Part shown: in pieces, positions 10,746-22,777 of the stretch | Numbering within the stretch: the first letter of the stretch is position 1 | How the letters are laid out: every line of letters begins with the position of its first letter | Assembly (NCBI GenBank): GCA_022605955.1 | Contig: JAKCOZ010000001.1 | Coordinates: 101,712,211 to 101,776,210, forward strand | From: Rallus limicola | Lineage: Eukaryota; Chordata; Aves; Gruiformes; Rallidae | DNA length: 64,000 nucleotides | Direction of reading: 5' to 3' | Made by a program: the position numbers and the translations under genes | The notes under the pieces: generated by a model | Told to the model about the DNA's origin: nothing | Seen by the model: the letters and a program-made list of their open reading frames with translations, nothing else | Database searches by the model: none

Positions 10746-13700
10746 AATGCAGAGCATGGCACACGTATCATGTTTTTTAGGATGGCCCTTCTAGTATGGG
10801 CCTGATAACGCCTGAAGTTTCACTTCACATCCAGTACTCAGAGACCTGCATGGATCTGTGAAAACCATCCAAGAGCAGGGCCATCAGCACCTTCAAAAGC
10901 CAGCAGGCAGGTTGGAGCTGGCCCTTGTCCCTGCCCCGGCACTGCTTCTCCTTGCCAGGGACAACCTTCACCAGCTCCCCAACCCATTCTGTCAAAATGA
11001 CTCAGGCTAGAAAACTTTTCCCATTAACTTTATCAACCCCACAGCCAGCAGTATTCTTATTTTATTTATCCCCCCTCCCCACCCCCCTGAGTAAATTCCT
11101 TGAGGCCGGGGAGTGAAATTTTATTTCCATCCCACAGCTGCACCCAACCGCCCGCTCAGTTTGTTGCTGAAGTAGATGATGCCCAATCAACCCCACACTT
11201 GGGAGTGAGGTGCTTAGCTACGGTCCTCTGTCAGCCTGTCTGTTTTATGAGCCTGTCAAAATGTTTTTATTCACTCCTAACATGATCTTTCCTCCAGAAG
11301 GAGGCTGCATGTCTGGAGACAGGCAGGAGGCTGCTGCTGCTATCTGGACACTGTGATACATCACCAGGCAGCTTTTGGGGTTGCAGCAGCCACGGGAGCA
11401 TTCCTCTGGATGTTGGAGGAACGCTGCTCCCCTTCCTTGTGCTTTATGTGCTTGTCACAGTGTGCGGTTACTCTTCTGTCAGGAGTGTGCCTGCGTGGAG
11501 GGGGACGTATGACCTGATCACTTAATCAGTGCACAAACCTGTGTGATTGCTTAATTGCAGTTAGTCTATGAGCAGCAAGTGCAGCACCAGTATCTTGCTG
11601 GACAACATCCCCACACCAGGAAGTTTGACTGGGAATTACTGGTCAAAGCAATTGTGTTTTTCTGGAACTGGGATTATGGTGCTATAATGGGATTTGCTTT
11701 AAAGGCCAGTGACTCACTGTATCTTATGGATTACGCCTGCTTCTCCTAAAAGGAATTTTTATAATGCTCCTTTAATGAGACTGCACTAAATTGAATTACA
11801 TCAATTACATCCTGCCTTCCCGCCACGGCAGGATCCTTTTCTGCACAGCAGAGAGACTTAGGCATTCCTTTCCAGGGGGTATGTGTGACCTATGTAACAA
11901 GACCTACACAGACAGACAAGAGGTTAACCCTAAATATTTTTGAAACAAAACATTTTTTGGCCTTGAGGAGCAATTTTGAGCCTGAAGGCCTGTGCTCATC
12001 GCCACCCATTGTTCCCGCCCACACAGTCCACCTTTAAAACCAGAGATGGTAAATCCTCTGGGGACATTCAGGAAATTCTTCAGAAAACACCAGTGCTCCG
12101 GGGCATGAGAACTGTACCCAAGAGGGTAAAAACACAGGTACCCACTTGTCTCTTGTGCAGATGTTGTGGATGGAGATCCACAGGGTCAGCACAAGAAGGA
12201 GCCTAAGGAGGGGAGCCTTACGCCAGCAAGATAGTCCTGTTTTGGCTAAAGAATGTGGAATAAGCAAATAAGCAGATTCTACACAGGACCTTGAAGGCCA
12301 CGGTGCCCAGAATGAGACCTTTTCACCGATTACCCATTAAATTAATATTAATATTGACAGCCATGAATATGATAATGAGCTTAAAGAAGTATATGCTAAA
12401 TGTGTGTGACCACAGTGCTTGACTCTCCACATAAATCATGCTGAATGTCCCTCCCAGGGAGGGGAACAGCTAAGGTTGTGGTATAGTGATACTGAGGAAA
12501 ATACTGCTGGTGGGGGTGAAGAGATTGAAAACCCTGAAGCAGTTGATGGGCTGTGCTCCTTCTCCACCCAAGACAGGGACACCTACTTGGGGAGCCATTC
12601 TAATTTCACCTTTCCGGTAAGAATACCCAGAACAACATTTTGGGAGCAGTATTAAGTGCTAGTGCAGTAAGAGGATTCATCCATGGCATTTCCAAAGTTT
12701 TTATATCTGCCACCTGAATAAATTACCTGTGTGCCTCTCCTTTGTGAAGCTGCCTCAGTGAAATCCCTGCAGGGGCTCTGACAGGCAAACCTTGATGGCT
12801 AAGTGGCAACACACATAATGCTTTTGACATAAACCAATGACCAAGTCTGGAACTAAGTCTAGACCTTGCTGCACCTTCTCCTCTGAGGAGGAGTTTAGAA
12901 AGCAAGGAGGTCCTTTCTGAACACAGTGATGTACCGGGAGGGCCTCCCTCAGCCACCCATCAGTCTCATGCTTTTTACATGACATGGGACCTGCAAATAA
13001 CACCAACTGCTTCTGATCTCTTTTGCTGAATTCCCCTGGTATAGAGGGGATGGGAGAGCACAGGGAATAAACAGCTGGTTGGTGACAAGTAACAGGAAGC
13101 TCTGCAGGTTTTCCTGCTGCTTGTTCAGGGTAGTAGGTGCCTCCAGACCGCCGCATGATGAACAAACACATCTCCTGGTGAGTGGCCCAGCGCGGCTCCA
13201 TCCCAGGCCTGCAGGCAAAGTGGCCCAACAGGCAAGGATTCGCGGGAGGTGGCGGATGGGGAAGGGCAAGTCAGTGCAACAGGGTTGGAAACTCTCATCT
13301 TCTCTTCGTTAAGGCCTGGGGCAACTCACTCGCTCAGCTGGGCTGTGCAGCCCTGCTGCAGCCCCACTCCATCTTGCTGCAGAGACAAAAGCTGCGGGAG
13401 ACGCTGGAGAAGAGGCTGCCATGGCTTGTAGATAAAACGTGTTAACCAGAGGCTTTTCCCAAATTCATCTTGCTGTCTTAGTTTTACTCTTTCCTCATTC
13501 TTGCTCTATCTAACCTGTTTGCTATACAGAAACAGTAATGAGCTGCTATACAGAAACAGTAATGAGCTTCCTTCTTCAGGCAACACGCACCTTCATTTTT
13601 TACTCCGTAACACAACTTGTAGCTTCATCAACTCCTCTCCAAGCTCAACCTGAGCAGTTCTTGCTGTGAGCCAGGCAGAGGCGACCTTGAAGATCACCGG

Positions 13701-14159
13701 GTTTAGTCCTCACTGTGGTCTCAACCCTTTTGGCAGGCAAGCCCTGCAGCATGGGTTACCGCAGTCTCCCTGTGGTGCTTCAGGGGGCTGAAGGTACCTG
13801 GCTGGGGTTCATGTGCCACAGCTCACCAAAGGCTGTGTCCCCTTCCTGCAGCTTGTCAGAGAAAACTACTGGTGACAGTATTTTATCCTTCCTGGGTGGT
13901 GGCTGCCATGCCTCAACACCTGGCTGGAGGGTCCTGCTTCCCTGCTTCCTGGGAGGCTCCTCCTTGTGTTCATGGACAGAGCAAGTCATGGGATGGATCT
14001 CGCCAGGAAGCTGACAGCAGCGCTGGTGAGAGAAGGAATAGCTTGCTGACAAGCCGCTCCTGGGGATGGACGGGGAGGCAGGAGGTTCACGTCATTCACA
14101 CCACACTCCCCAGCATGAGTGAGGGCGGCTGGTTGGCGCAGAAACACACCACTGCAACA
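10746..14159. other. Intergenic DNA between CR1 and the APP 3' end, no gene recognised
   Basis: Frames of up to 157 codons occur on both strands around 12,750-14,250, but they overlap each other, lack known domains and look like chance frames in GC-rich sequence. A 24-bp tandem duplication lies at 13,521-13,568. A C-rich run at 11,070-11,087 gives G-rich sequence on the minus strand. Confidence 0.55.
13521..13568. repeat. Perfect 24-bp tandem duplication
   Basis: Two identical copies of a 24-bp unit beginning GCTATACAGAAAC and ending TAATGAGCT lie head to tail. The lack of divergence suggests a recent event. Confidence 0.9.
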
Positions 14160-14178
14160 GGCCTCCCCCAGGAACGTG

Positions 14179-14184
14179 TTTATT
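14179..14184 (-). terminator. APP distal poly(A) signal AATAAA
   Basis: The transcript reads TGTAAATAAACACG. It has a canonical AATAAA at 14,179-14,184, overlapped upstream by UGUAAAUA, which fits both a Pumilio element and a CFIm UGUA site. A GU-rich downstream element (GTGGTGTGTTTCTG) follows, so cleavage is expected near 14,160. The spacing of about 280 bp from the proximal signal resembles the 258-nt tail that separates the two human APP 3' ends. Confidence 0.85.
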
Positions 14185-14457
14185 TACAGAGAACACTATT
14201 ACACACGGTGAAAGAAGGGTTAAAAAGAAAAGAGATGAGGTCTTAGAGGGGCAGATGTGCCAGTGTCCCTCGCTCCCACTCTGTCTCCCTACCACCTGCC
14301 TTCCGCTCTGGTCCCAGCGCGACTGCCACGGTCCTTGTAGGGAACCCCCCTCCCATCTTGCTCCATGTGAACATCCCTGCTTCCCGTTTACGTGGCTTTC
14401 AGAAACCTTTGTTTTCTGCCTCCAAAAACCACTCTTGCCCAAGTGTTTTTTTCTTAA

Positions 14458-14463
14458 TTTATT
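14458..14463 (-). terminator. APP proximal poly(A) signal AATAAA
   Basis: The minus strand reads ACATAAATAAATTAAG, with a canonical AATAAA at 14,458-14,463. Cleavage is expected about 15-25 nt further on, near 14,440. A GU-rich stretch (GAGTGGTTTTTGGAGG on the transcript) follows. Human APP uses an equivalent proximal site that makes a shorter, less efficiently translated mRNA. Confidence 0.85.
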
Positions 14464-14840
14464 TATGTAACACAGTGTAGAAAGCTATCAATTCATAAGC
14501 AATGGTTCTGTACAATCATCCTGCAGAGGATCCCTGTTAATTTTCGACCAGCAGGCACTTTTCCCCCCCAGAAGTGCTCACAATTAACAGGGATTCTTTT
14601 TTTTTTTTTAATAGTTTTTTAAGATCAAAAAGATACATGGAAAAGAAAATAAAGTTTACCTCTCAATGCCTAAAGTGTGCACATAAAACAGGCACAAAGA
14701 AACGAATGTGTATTCCCATGATTTCTACGTCACTAATACAGCAGGAGCAACCATCTGTACAATAAAATGCAGCTGCAGAGGAAAAGAATTTCAATAACTC
14801 ATCTGGAATACTTTTTAAAAAATGTTGTTTTACTTTAAAA

Positions 14841-14847
14841 TGCATAG
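14841..14847 (-). promoter_or_regulatory. miR-153 7-mer seed match in APP 3' UTR
   Basis: The transcript reads GATCACTATGCATTTT. CTATGCA matches miR-153 positions 2-8. The base opposite position 1 is not A, so this is a 7mer-m8 site. miR-153 is a brain microRNA known to repress human APP and APLP2. The surrounding block appears strongly conserved with human. Confidence 0.65.
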
Positions 14848-15057
14848 TGATCGGAAAAAAATGCTCAGCAAAGAGAAGCAGCTAAACCCCACAGACACAG
14901 AAAGCATCCCCCATCAATTCTTAAAGCATATTTCAATTAGGACTTAATTTTTGTCACAAATCACAAGAATAATATACAACTGGCTAAGGAGCTACATGAT
15001 AAATAATTTGGAAAGAGAATCTATTCATGCACTAGTTTTAAATACAGCTAACCTCTT

Positions 15058-15065
15058 TACAGTAC
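15058..15065 (-). promoter_or_regulatory. miR-101 8-mer seed match in APP 3' UTR
   Basis: The transcript contains GTACTGTA, a perfect 8-mer site for the miR-101 seed (ACAGUAC plus the A at position 1). It begins about 246 nt after the stop codon. miR-101 regulation of human APP through its 3' UTR is established, and the flanking bases here look like those around the human site as I recall it. Function in this bird is inferred. Confidence 0.75.
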
Positions 15066-15310
15066 ACAAAAAACATTCATTAATAATGTAAAGACTGAAA
15101 TGTAAAGAGAAAGAGAGAGAAAATACATTACTGATTTTATTAATTCAAGTTCAGGCATCTACTTGTGTTACAGCACAGCTGTCAAAAGGCGAGAATGAGT
15201 AAATAATAAAACAGAGTGTTTTTCTTTCTTTCCACATTATTCTATAACTGAACACCGATGGGCAGTGGAGCATCATTCTGCTGTCCAACTCATGAGGCTG
15301 CTGTGGTGTC

Positions 15311-15466
<156 letters not shown>

Positions 15467-17179
15467 CTACGTCTCCCCACGTGGCAGCTGTCCAACAGAC
15501 CCAGTATGCTCTCCTCTGCATTCAGGCAGAAAGCACCCTCTGAAACACAGGACAGGTGGCTGGGAAGTGATAGGGGTCCTCCTCCATTACACAGAGCATT
15601 AAGTCCAGTACCCACAGGCTGTAATGTTGTCTGGAGAGACAAATGTCTCTGAAAACTCTTCTCTCCAAGCTCTGCAGGGCTGTGAGCGGCCTCCCCGGCA
15701 AGAGCAAGAAACGGCACTGCACCCGGCAATAAATGAGAAGCCAGCAAACAGCTTTCAAGAGCAACTTGCAAGAGACATACCTACCAGCTTGGAAAATCAT
15801 GGTTCACTTTTTTGGACAGAGTAATATTCTGGAGACGTTTAAGGCACGGGAACAGTTCTGCAGCTCATTTTTTTGCCACAGACTTCCAAACCAGCTGACC
15901 AAACTCAGCAGTACCGGCTTCGGTGGTTGCTGTTTCGCTTTGGAAGTGTGCAACTCCACAAACAAAAAAAGCAAATGTTTTTTGCATCTCCACACTAGTC
16001 CCGCCCCCCCCCAGGTATGTATCCTTATCTGTACTTAGGATCAAATGGATCTCAGAAGAGAGGAAAAAGGTCACTAAAAAGCTGGAGGAAATGGCTTGAG
16101 GCTGCCTTCTGTCCGTGCTGTGCTCTAAGATCTGATGCAGATGCTATGGCCTCAAGACCAGGAAAATTGCTTGGAAAAAAATGAGGAAATGCCAGAGTGG
16201 CCAGGCACAAGGTGAGGAAAAAATCCCATTGCACTCACAGAAACAGAACTTCTTTGGCTCCAGGGTTGAGTTTGGTCAATTTAGTGATGAAGGCTTGATG
16301 TGCCTGCACTAGTTTCAGTATTTCTACTTAACAAAAATAGACCTTTCTTGATTAAGACAGACACTAAGACAGCACAGTCAAGACTTCTCTGTTAAATACC
16401 TACAGCTCCACAAATTATTTTCTTCCTTCACTGAACATTACAGGAATATAAACCACCATCAAACTAGAGTGGGTGAGAACAGGCTTTAAACATTAATTAG
16501 GCATTTTACCTCCACTGTATGAGCTCAATAGCTGTTGTGTGTTGGAAACATACTGTGTTCCTGGCTATCTTGCCTTGCCCACCTACAAACCCAGAGCTAA
16601 GAAAGCCTGCCTGTCAGCTATTCCAGCTGCTATCTGTTCTCTCTAGTGTTAGCTCTTAAAAAAAAAGAGGTAAAAGGCGAATTTTACATCCTCAAAATTT
16701 CTGAATCAGGAAGGTGGCTGGAAGTGTAAATAATTAGGTATGAACATTTTCCTGTGGATTCCTGTAGGTAGTGACCTTTAGGAAAAACCTCTGTTTACTT
16801 TTAGCATAAAAATAACTGGTGATGGGAAGTGTATTCTCTGAAGAAGCCTTCTACAGCATGCTAACTCACTCTAACCTTTTAGCAAAGAAAGCAAAGGAGA
16901 AGTACTTAGGCCTAATGCTCATCTTAACTCAACTCTGCAACACTGGAAACAGCTCAGTGAGGACAGACTATGACCTTTGGCAGGTCGTTACCTGATGGCC
17001 CGGAGAAAGACCGAAGGCGTGCTCTTCCATGCTCAGGACAAGTGCAGGCTGCTCAGCTTGTTTTTGCAGCCGCTCCTTTATTTTGCTGAGTTATACCCCA
17101 GAACCATCATAACATGGCTTCTTTCAGAGCCATCTCCTGTGTCTCAACATCCTTTTATTTGTCACTTAAGAGGAGAGAT

Positions 17180-18190
17180 GGCTCTGTGCGCCGCGCACGC
17201 AGCGGACTGCCTGGATGAATCCCTAACCCCAAACCGGATCCATTTCCTTATCTGCGGCACCGTCTAGATCTCTTCGCCTGTGTTCCAACTCTCAAACTGC
17301 ATTTTCAATCAGTATCATTATCTTCTGCCAAATCTCTTTTTCTTAGGCAATAACTGCACAATTTTTGTGGACCGCCCAACTTAAAAAGTCACATGCTGCT
17401 TTTGCTCACAAGCTGCCGTGGGACTCCCCGTCGCTGGGAGCCCCGAGCGCTCCAGCAAGCCCTCCACTCCTGACCGGGGGCGGAACGGGGCGCTGGGCAG
17501 AAAGGCTGGGCTGACACGGTGCTCCCTGTGCTCCTGATCCTGAGACAGCAACTCGGACTTTCTCGCTGCTAAAATACGAAATAAATACTAAATATTCAAA
17601 AAATACTAAATACTAAAATATTCAAAGGCTGGCTTTCACTTTTCTCTCTCTTTTTATTTTAAAAAGGTGGGATTCGCAGGGAGGAATTGTCTTATGCAAC
17701 AAACCCAAAATACATTTGTTTCTTCACCTCTTGTGACATGCTTTCAGGCAACGAGATCCTGTTTGGAGATGGCGCTCTTGCTTTAAGCAGCTCTTTCCAC
17801 ATTTCCCTTGTTTTAGAAATTGTGGGGGAGGAATAGTGTTTTTCTTTCCCTGCCCCCTTCCCTTCTCCAGAAGTGCCAAAAGAAACTTTTTGTTTCCTAC
17901 CAAAGGCCGCCAGCTTCCCCTGGCCGGCCCACGCGAGCGGCGACCGCTCAGTTTGGCTGTCAACAATCATTTTGATCCAACAAGCACAGGAGAACTCCCG
18001 GGACTTTCACAGCCCGTCTCCTCTCCAACCTCTACACCCAAATCCCCACGGCATCTCTGTACAGCAGCGTGCTCAGCAGCCAGCGCACAACCGCGCACTC
18101 GCATTTTAGAGACTCGCCTGTGCCCACTGCTTGAGTCCCACCTACAGCCAGCAGAGAGGGCAGTGGAGGGGCTGGGGGAGCGGCAGCCAG
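17180..18190. other. CpG-rich patch in APP intron 17
   Basis: Two clusters stand out against CpG-poor surroundings: 17,180-17,510 (by eye about 20 CpG, including a GCGCCGCGCACGCAGCGG stretch and a GGGGGCGGAACGGGGCG stretch) and 17,905-18,120 (about 15 CpG, including CACGCGAGCGGCGACCGC). Between them the DNA is AT-rich. This could be a small CpG island with an internal promoter or enhancer, or just GC-rich DNA. Counts were made by eye. Confidence 0.45.
17571..17627. repeat. Imperfect AT-rich tandem repeat
   Basis: Repeats of AAATACTAAATATTCAAA and AAATACTAAATACTAAAATATTCAAA in direct order, between the two CpG clusters. Confidence 0.7.
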
Positions 18191-21100
18191 GGCTGCCACA
18201 GCTCACACAGCACTTCATTGCTGGCAAGCACCTCCTGAATTGGGGGGCTTCCTGCTGCTTTACCTGCCCTTTCTCCAGGGGTTGCTAACTTCTCCCTCAG
18301 CAAGAATACACCATCCGTGTCCGTACGTGGCAAGGTGACTGCTGTCCACAGAACACTTGTTTTCCATGTGTGTCATCAGTGTGACAGCAGCAGGACCCAG
18401 CAAACCCATTCCCGTTGGCTTTGTACAGACACCTGGAAGGCCTAATCCCTGCCCTAAGGACCATGCAAGTTTAACAGCCCTAACTACTTCTGCTGTGACG
18501 ATGGTGGCCGCGTGCCACCTGCTGCTGCTGAAGCTGTCAGTAACTGGGCTGTCAAGGGAAGAGGAGGACGACAAAGCAGGGGAAACAGCTGGTGTCCCCG
18601 GAGCATCTTCTGCACTTGGAGAAACCAGGAGTGCAAAGCAAGCACAGAGGAAAAGCTGCCCATCCTTTCACTCTTGAAGGTGCTGCTCTAGCATCCCCAC
18701 AGCCCTGGTTCACGTGCGCAACACCAACCATGCCACAGGAGCACCTGGTGCTTCTCCAAGTCAAGAAGTGAGAGCCTCACAGTTCACAACTAAACCTGCT
18801 GACAACTTGAAAACCAGCATGAAGTTCAAACACAACATAAAGCTCTGGGCTTGGGGGAACAGGGGTCTCTGTGTCCTAATACATGCCTGAGAGCATCTTC
18901 CTTTCTAGGAAGCTCCTTCTACTATGCTGCCAGGCAAAGGAGGGGTATGCCAGAACCTGTGCTGTCCTTCTCCACATTTGAGCTCCAAACACCACTGGAT
19001 TCAACTGTCACCCACTTCAGCTTAGAGCATCCCACTCGGCACTTCTTATTCAGGACTAGAAGATGGGATAAGCACACTGCATAACCTGCCTGCAGGAAAG
19101 AAACAGGGTAACACAACAGAAAAAAAAAACCCTCAAAGACACTGAAAGCAGAAGAGGCTAAAGAACTGGTGGGAAACTACAGAATTTTGGAAGGAAAACA
19201 GGGAGAAGAAAGATTATGAAAAATATGATGAAGGACTTCAATATCTTTGGACAATATTGCATATTAAAAAGTCTCACTTTGTTAAAAGTAGTTTACAGTC
19301 ACAGCCCAATAACCTCTGAGATGTGGCATTTATAGATGAGAGGGAGTTAACCGAGGCTCCTACTTGCAGTCTTGGTCAATTTTTTTTCCCCTCCATTTCC
19401 TCTTCAGCCTTTAAAATGACTGGTGCTGGTACGCGAGCACCTCTCTTTCCTATAGCTGCCTGCTGCAGGGCAATCCATCCTGCTGCCAACCCACGTGCAG
19501 CATCGCTCACCCTGAATGTCTTCTCCTCTACTCACTTTTACCTGTTTCGACTCTGCCAAATCATCCCTCTAGGTCCTTGCAACCTCTGTCCCAGGTACTG
19601 CTCTACCAACCAACATGCCTTGACACTGATTATCTCCCTGTCAGTGAATCCCTAAAGCCCTTTACCATTTTAAGAAGCTTTTAGCACCCATTATGGAGGT
19701 GGCAGGAGTTGAAGAGAGCACGTAAATTGTGTATACTCTGGTGCTGAGAAGCAGCCTAGATGCTTCTCTTTTCTAGGTGAAGTCTCTTGAAGAAACAGCT
19801 CGGTCAGGCAGCTAACCTCTTTTGGGACCATTTGTCTATCCCTCCTGCTCCAGCCTGTGGATCCTTCGCACAGAAGATCCCAACGTGGAGTCAAGAAAAC
19901 AGTAATGCTGCAGAAGAATTCACATGCTGTCTCTACACAGATCAAGAGACACTCCTGCAGAGCAGTCTCTGAGAGATGACTATGGGGAGTACCAGAGCAA
20001 TTTTAATGGCTTCTTCTGAGGCTGCTGTGAGCCCCTCTGTTGTCACCTCTCCCCACATGCACCTGTTGGATGTGCAGCCTGGCTAACAGAAAGCAAATGA
20101 GCTTCAAAGAGGAGATCTGAAAGAGGAGGAGTTGTAACAGTTGGCTGTGTTCTGGAGCACAGGAGAGGCGAGATCCTCTCCTTTGCCACCTGCTTCTGTG
20201 GAGGAAGCAACCCAACCTCCTGGCTGGGTGGCCACACCAGCAAAATGCAACTTCATGATGTTTGCCGGAGCTCCTGTGGGCACAGACAGTAAGTAATTTT
20301 CAATCACTTGGTCATTTCCTTACTTAACTGTGGAAGCCCTTCTCCTGGAGAGGCTGAACCACTTTGAAACATTTATATGCTCAGATTTGGAAGAAAATTA
20401 TTTTGACACTTTTTCTAAATAGGACAGGTATACTCCTCCTCAGAGCTTCAAAACATGGCCATCAGCATTGTTAGTAACCTCTTTTGTTAAAGAAACAGCA
20501 AAATGAGAGGAACTGCTGAGTTAACTTTTTGGAAGATAATGCAGGTGGCACAGGACCCATTTTGTAGTCTTGCATCCATTAACACAGAGTTAAAATTCTC
20601 ACAGTAACTTCTGATGTGAAACAAACAGGTTGCAAGATGTGTTAAAATATACTCAGCCAACCTACAGCCGATGTACAGCTATTTTTATACCAAGTGATTT
20701 TGCTCCTTCATGTTTCTGTGCACAGCACATTAAAGGCATGTTGTTGCTAAATAAATTAATCCTCTTTAGAATGCAATGGTTTAATTCTGGAGACATTTTA
20801 ATATTAAACATCAATTGTATATGGATCTTTGAGGTGTTTGGGTTTTGTAGTTTTCCCCTCCCAAGGCAAGCGCTACACGATTTTCACCATCCTGGGACAA
20901 AACCAGCTGCTACGACTCTCTTGCAGGCGAGAAGCTCAGACAGTGAGGCACAGCAGCCTGCCAAGACCACGGAGCACGGAGTCTGGCAGAACAAGGAATC
21001 CTGCCTGCCAACACCAGGCACAATGCAGCAGATCTACAAGGCGACACCACCCACCGTGTGGTACTGTGCCTCGCCCAACATTCCTGGTAGAGCCGCACGC

Positions 21101-22261
21101 TGCAGCTTTACGGCCTCAGCCCCAAAATTTTTTCTTCCCTAAGTGATGCCATTGTTTTGACACGAGTCCCTAGTTGAGCCTGTGCATGTTAGTTCTGGTC
21201 AAACATTTCTGAGTCCTCTCTCACTGAAGAAAGCTCACAGGAGTCCAGGATTACCTCTGCCACGCCATGCTGCAGAACGTTACTGCAGTAACGGTACAGC
21301 CACATTCCATGTCTGATTCAGGGCTCTGGCCTATAGAAACCCTCCTGGCCTATTCTGTTCTTCCTGCATCCAGCCAAAGTAGAGTCTCAGACTGCACAAC
21401 TACTGGCAGCAGCTATCAGCTAGGTGGTTTAAAACTAAAGCCTGTTTCAATGTCCTACAAGACAGGATGGAAGCTTTCATACAGGGGGTTACAGCTGAGA
21501 GTCTTGCCTGCTGTTTTGTGCCTCTCGGTCCACATTCTGCACGGCTTGCTGCTGGCTCAAACCTCGCCCCAAACAGTTGGTGCTCTTCTGGAGGGTTTCA
21601 AACCACATGGGCAATCACAGCACAGACACAGGGATGCACAAGCACAGGCTTAAGACAAAGGCTTAAGCAAATATTTTTAAGACCCTTCAGTGCCCCAGAG
21701 AGTGGGATGCATCAGGAAGCACGTACGTCTCCAGCAAGATCAAAGCAAGGTTCATTTGACTCAAGGTGAAACCAACAGAACTGTGGACTTGAACAAGACT
21801 TAGTTTCAGTGAAAAAATTAAAAAACCAGTTTTGAAAGGCAAAACCCATAAATGTTTCAAGTGCTGCCTCACACAGCTACTATCCACAAGCCAAACACGC
21901 AGCAAAGTAGATATCAATACACAGTGGGGGGGAAAAATATGCTACACGAAACCCCTTCCAGTTCTCATAATTAAGTTTTTCTACTTACAGAGATACTTTC
22001 TTAAATCCAAACAACAGAGGAGGTATTTTAAGTTATTGTAAATTGACTACAAATTTCTCGGTAGACTGGGAAGAGACAAGGGGTTTAATCTTGAAAATCC
22101 CACACAAGAGTCTTACATATTATTTGTTTCTCAAATCTGTGAGTTTCAGATTAGCCACAAATCAAAAGCTGTTGGTGGCAAAAGAAAATCTTCTTTGGAG
22201 AACAAAAAGTAATAAATTATTTGTATAGGGAAAATCCTCGTAGTGGCTCAAATAAAGAACT

Positions 22262-22286
22262 CTGTGTGTGTGTGTGTGTGTGTGTG
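22262..22286. repeat. GT/CA microsatellite
   Basis: About 12 GT units on +, so CA units in the APP transcript, 345-369 nt downstream of the exon 17 donor. CA-rich intron sequence near a 5' splice site can bind hnRNP L; alternating purine-pyrimidine DNA can also form Z-DNA. Confidence 0.92.
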
Positions 22287-22567
22287 CACTCCCAACAACA
22301 GTAAACCTGTTATTTTTCCTCTTGCGCAGTACCGGCTCACCGGCTGTTGTTACCCTTCCTACAACATGAGCGTTCACATTAAGAGGCGATTGGTCTGAGA
22401 CAGCTGCAGAAGATACTCTTGCTGTTTTACACCTGACCTAACATGGTTTGTATTGTCTCTGGATTTACAAATAAGGCAATCTGGTGCCACTCTGCCGGAT
22501 GCCACCACTCCAATTCCTAATATCAGGCTAGCCAGACACATGGCTTCTTTGCCTGTAAACACCTTCA

Positions 22568-22777
<210 letters not shown>

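Larger units (their letters stand above)
14160..15310 (-). other. APP: APP 3' untranslated region (long form)
   Basis: It runs about 1.15 kb from the TAG stop to the distal poly(A) region, close to the length of the human 3' UTR. Read on the minus strand, long blocks resemble the human 3' UTR as I remember it: the start ACACCACAGCAGCCTC, the block around 15,065 with GTGTACTGTAAAG, the block around 14,845 with GATCACTATGCA, and the stretch with the ATAAATAAATTAA proximal signal. This conservation is stronger than expected for neutral UTR and suggests regulatory use. A poly-A run on the transcript (T run at 14,588-14,600 on +) lies inside. Both miR-101 and miR-153 seed matches are annotated separately. 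Confidence 0.92.

Noticed and set aside
12755..13269. 157- and 106-codon frames on - as a neighbour gene
   Set aside because: They overlap each other in different frames and match no protein I know; no poly(A) or splice evidence.
1..14159. tRNA, rRNA or known small RNA genes
   Set aside because: No cloverleaf with A and B boxes or other conserved RNA was recognised by eye; a covariance-model scan would be needed to exclude them fully.
14649..14766. AATAAA on the + strand as the 3' end of a convergent gene
   Set aside because: It lies within AT-rich APP 3' UTR and no + strand gene precedes it.
17836..18288. 150-codon frame in the CpG-rich patch as a nested gene
   Set aside because: Open because of GC content; no domain and two more frames are open over the same DNA.
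20630..21142. 170-codon open frame on +
   Set aside because: No known motif, low-complexity residue mix, lies in APP intron 17, and a second overlapping frame is also open.
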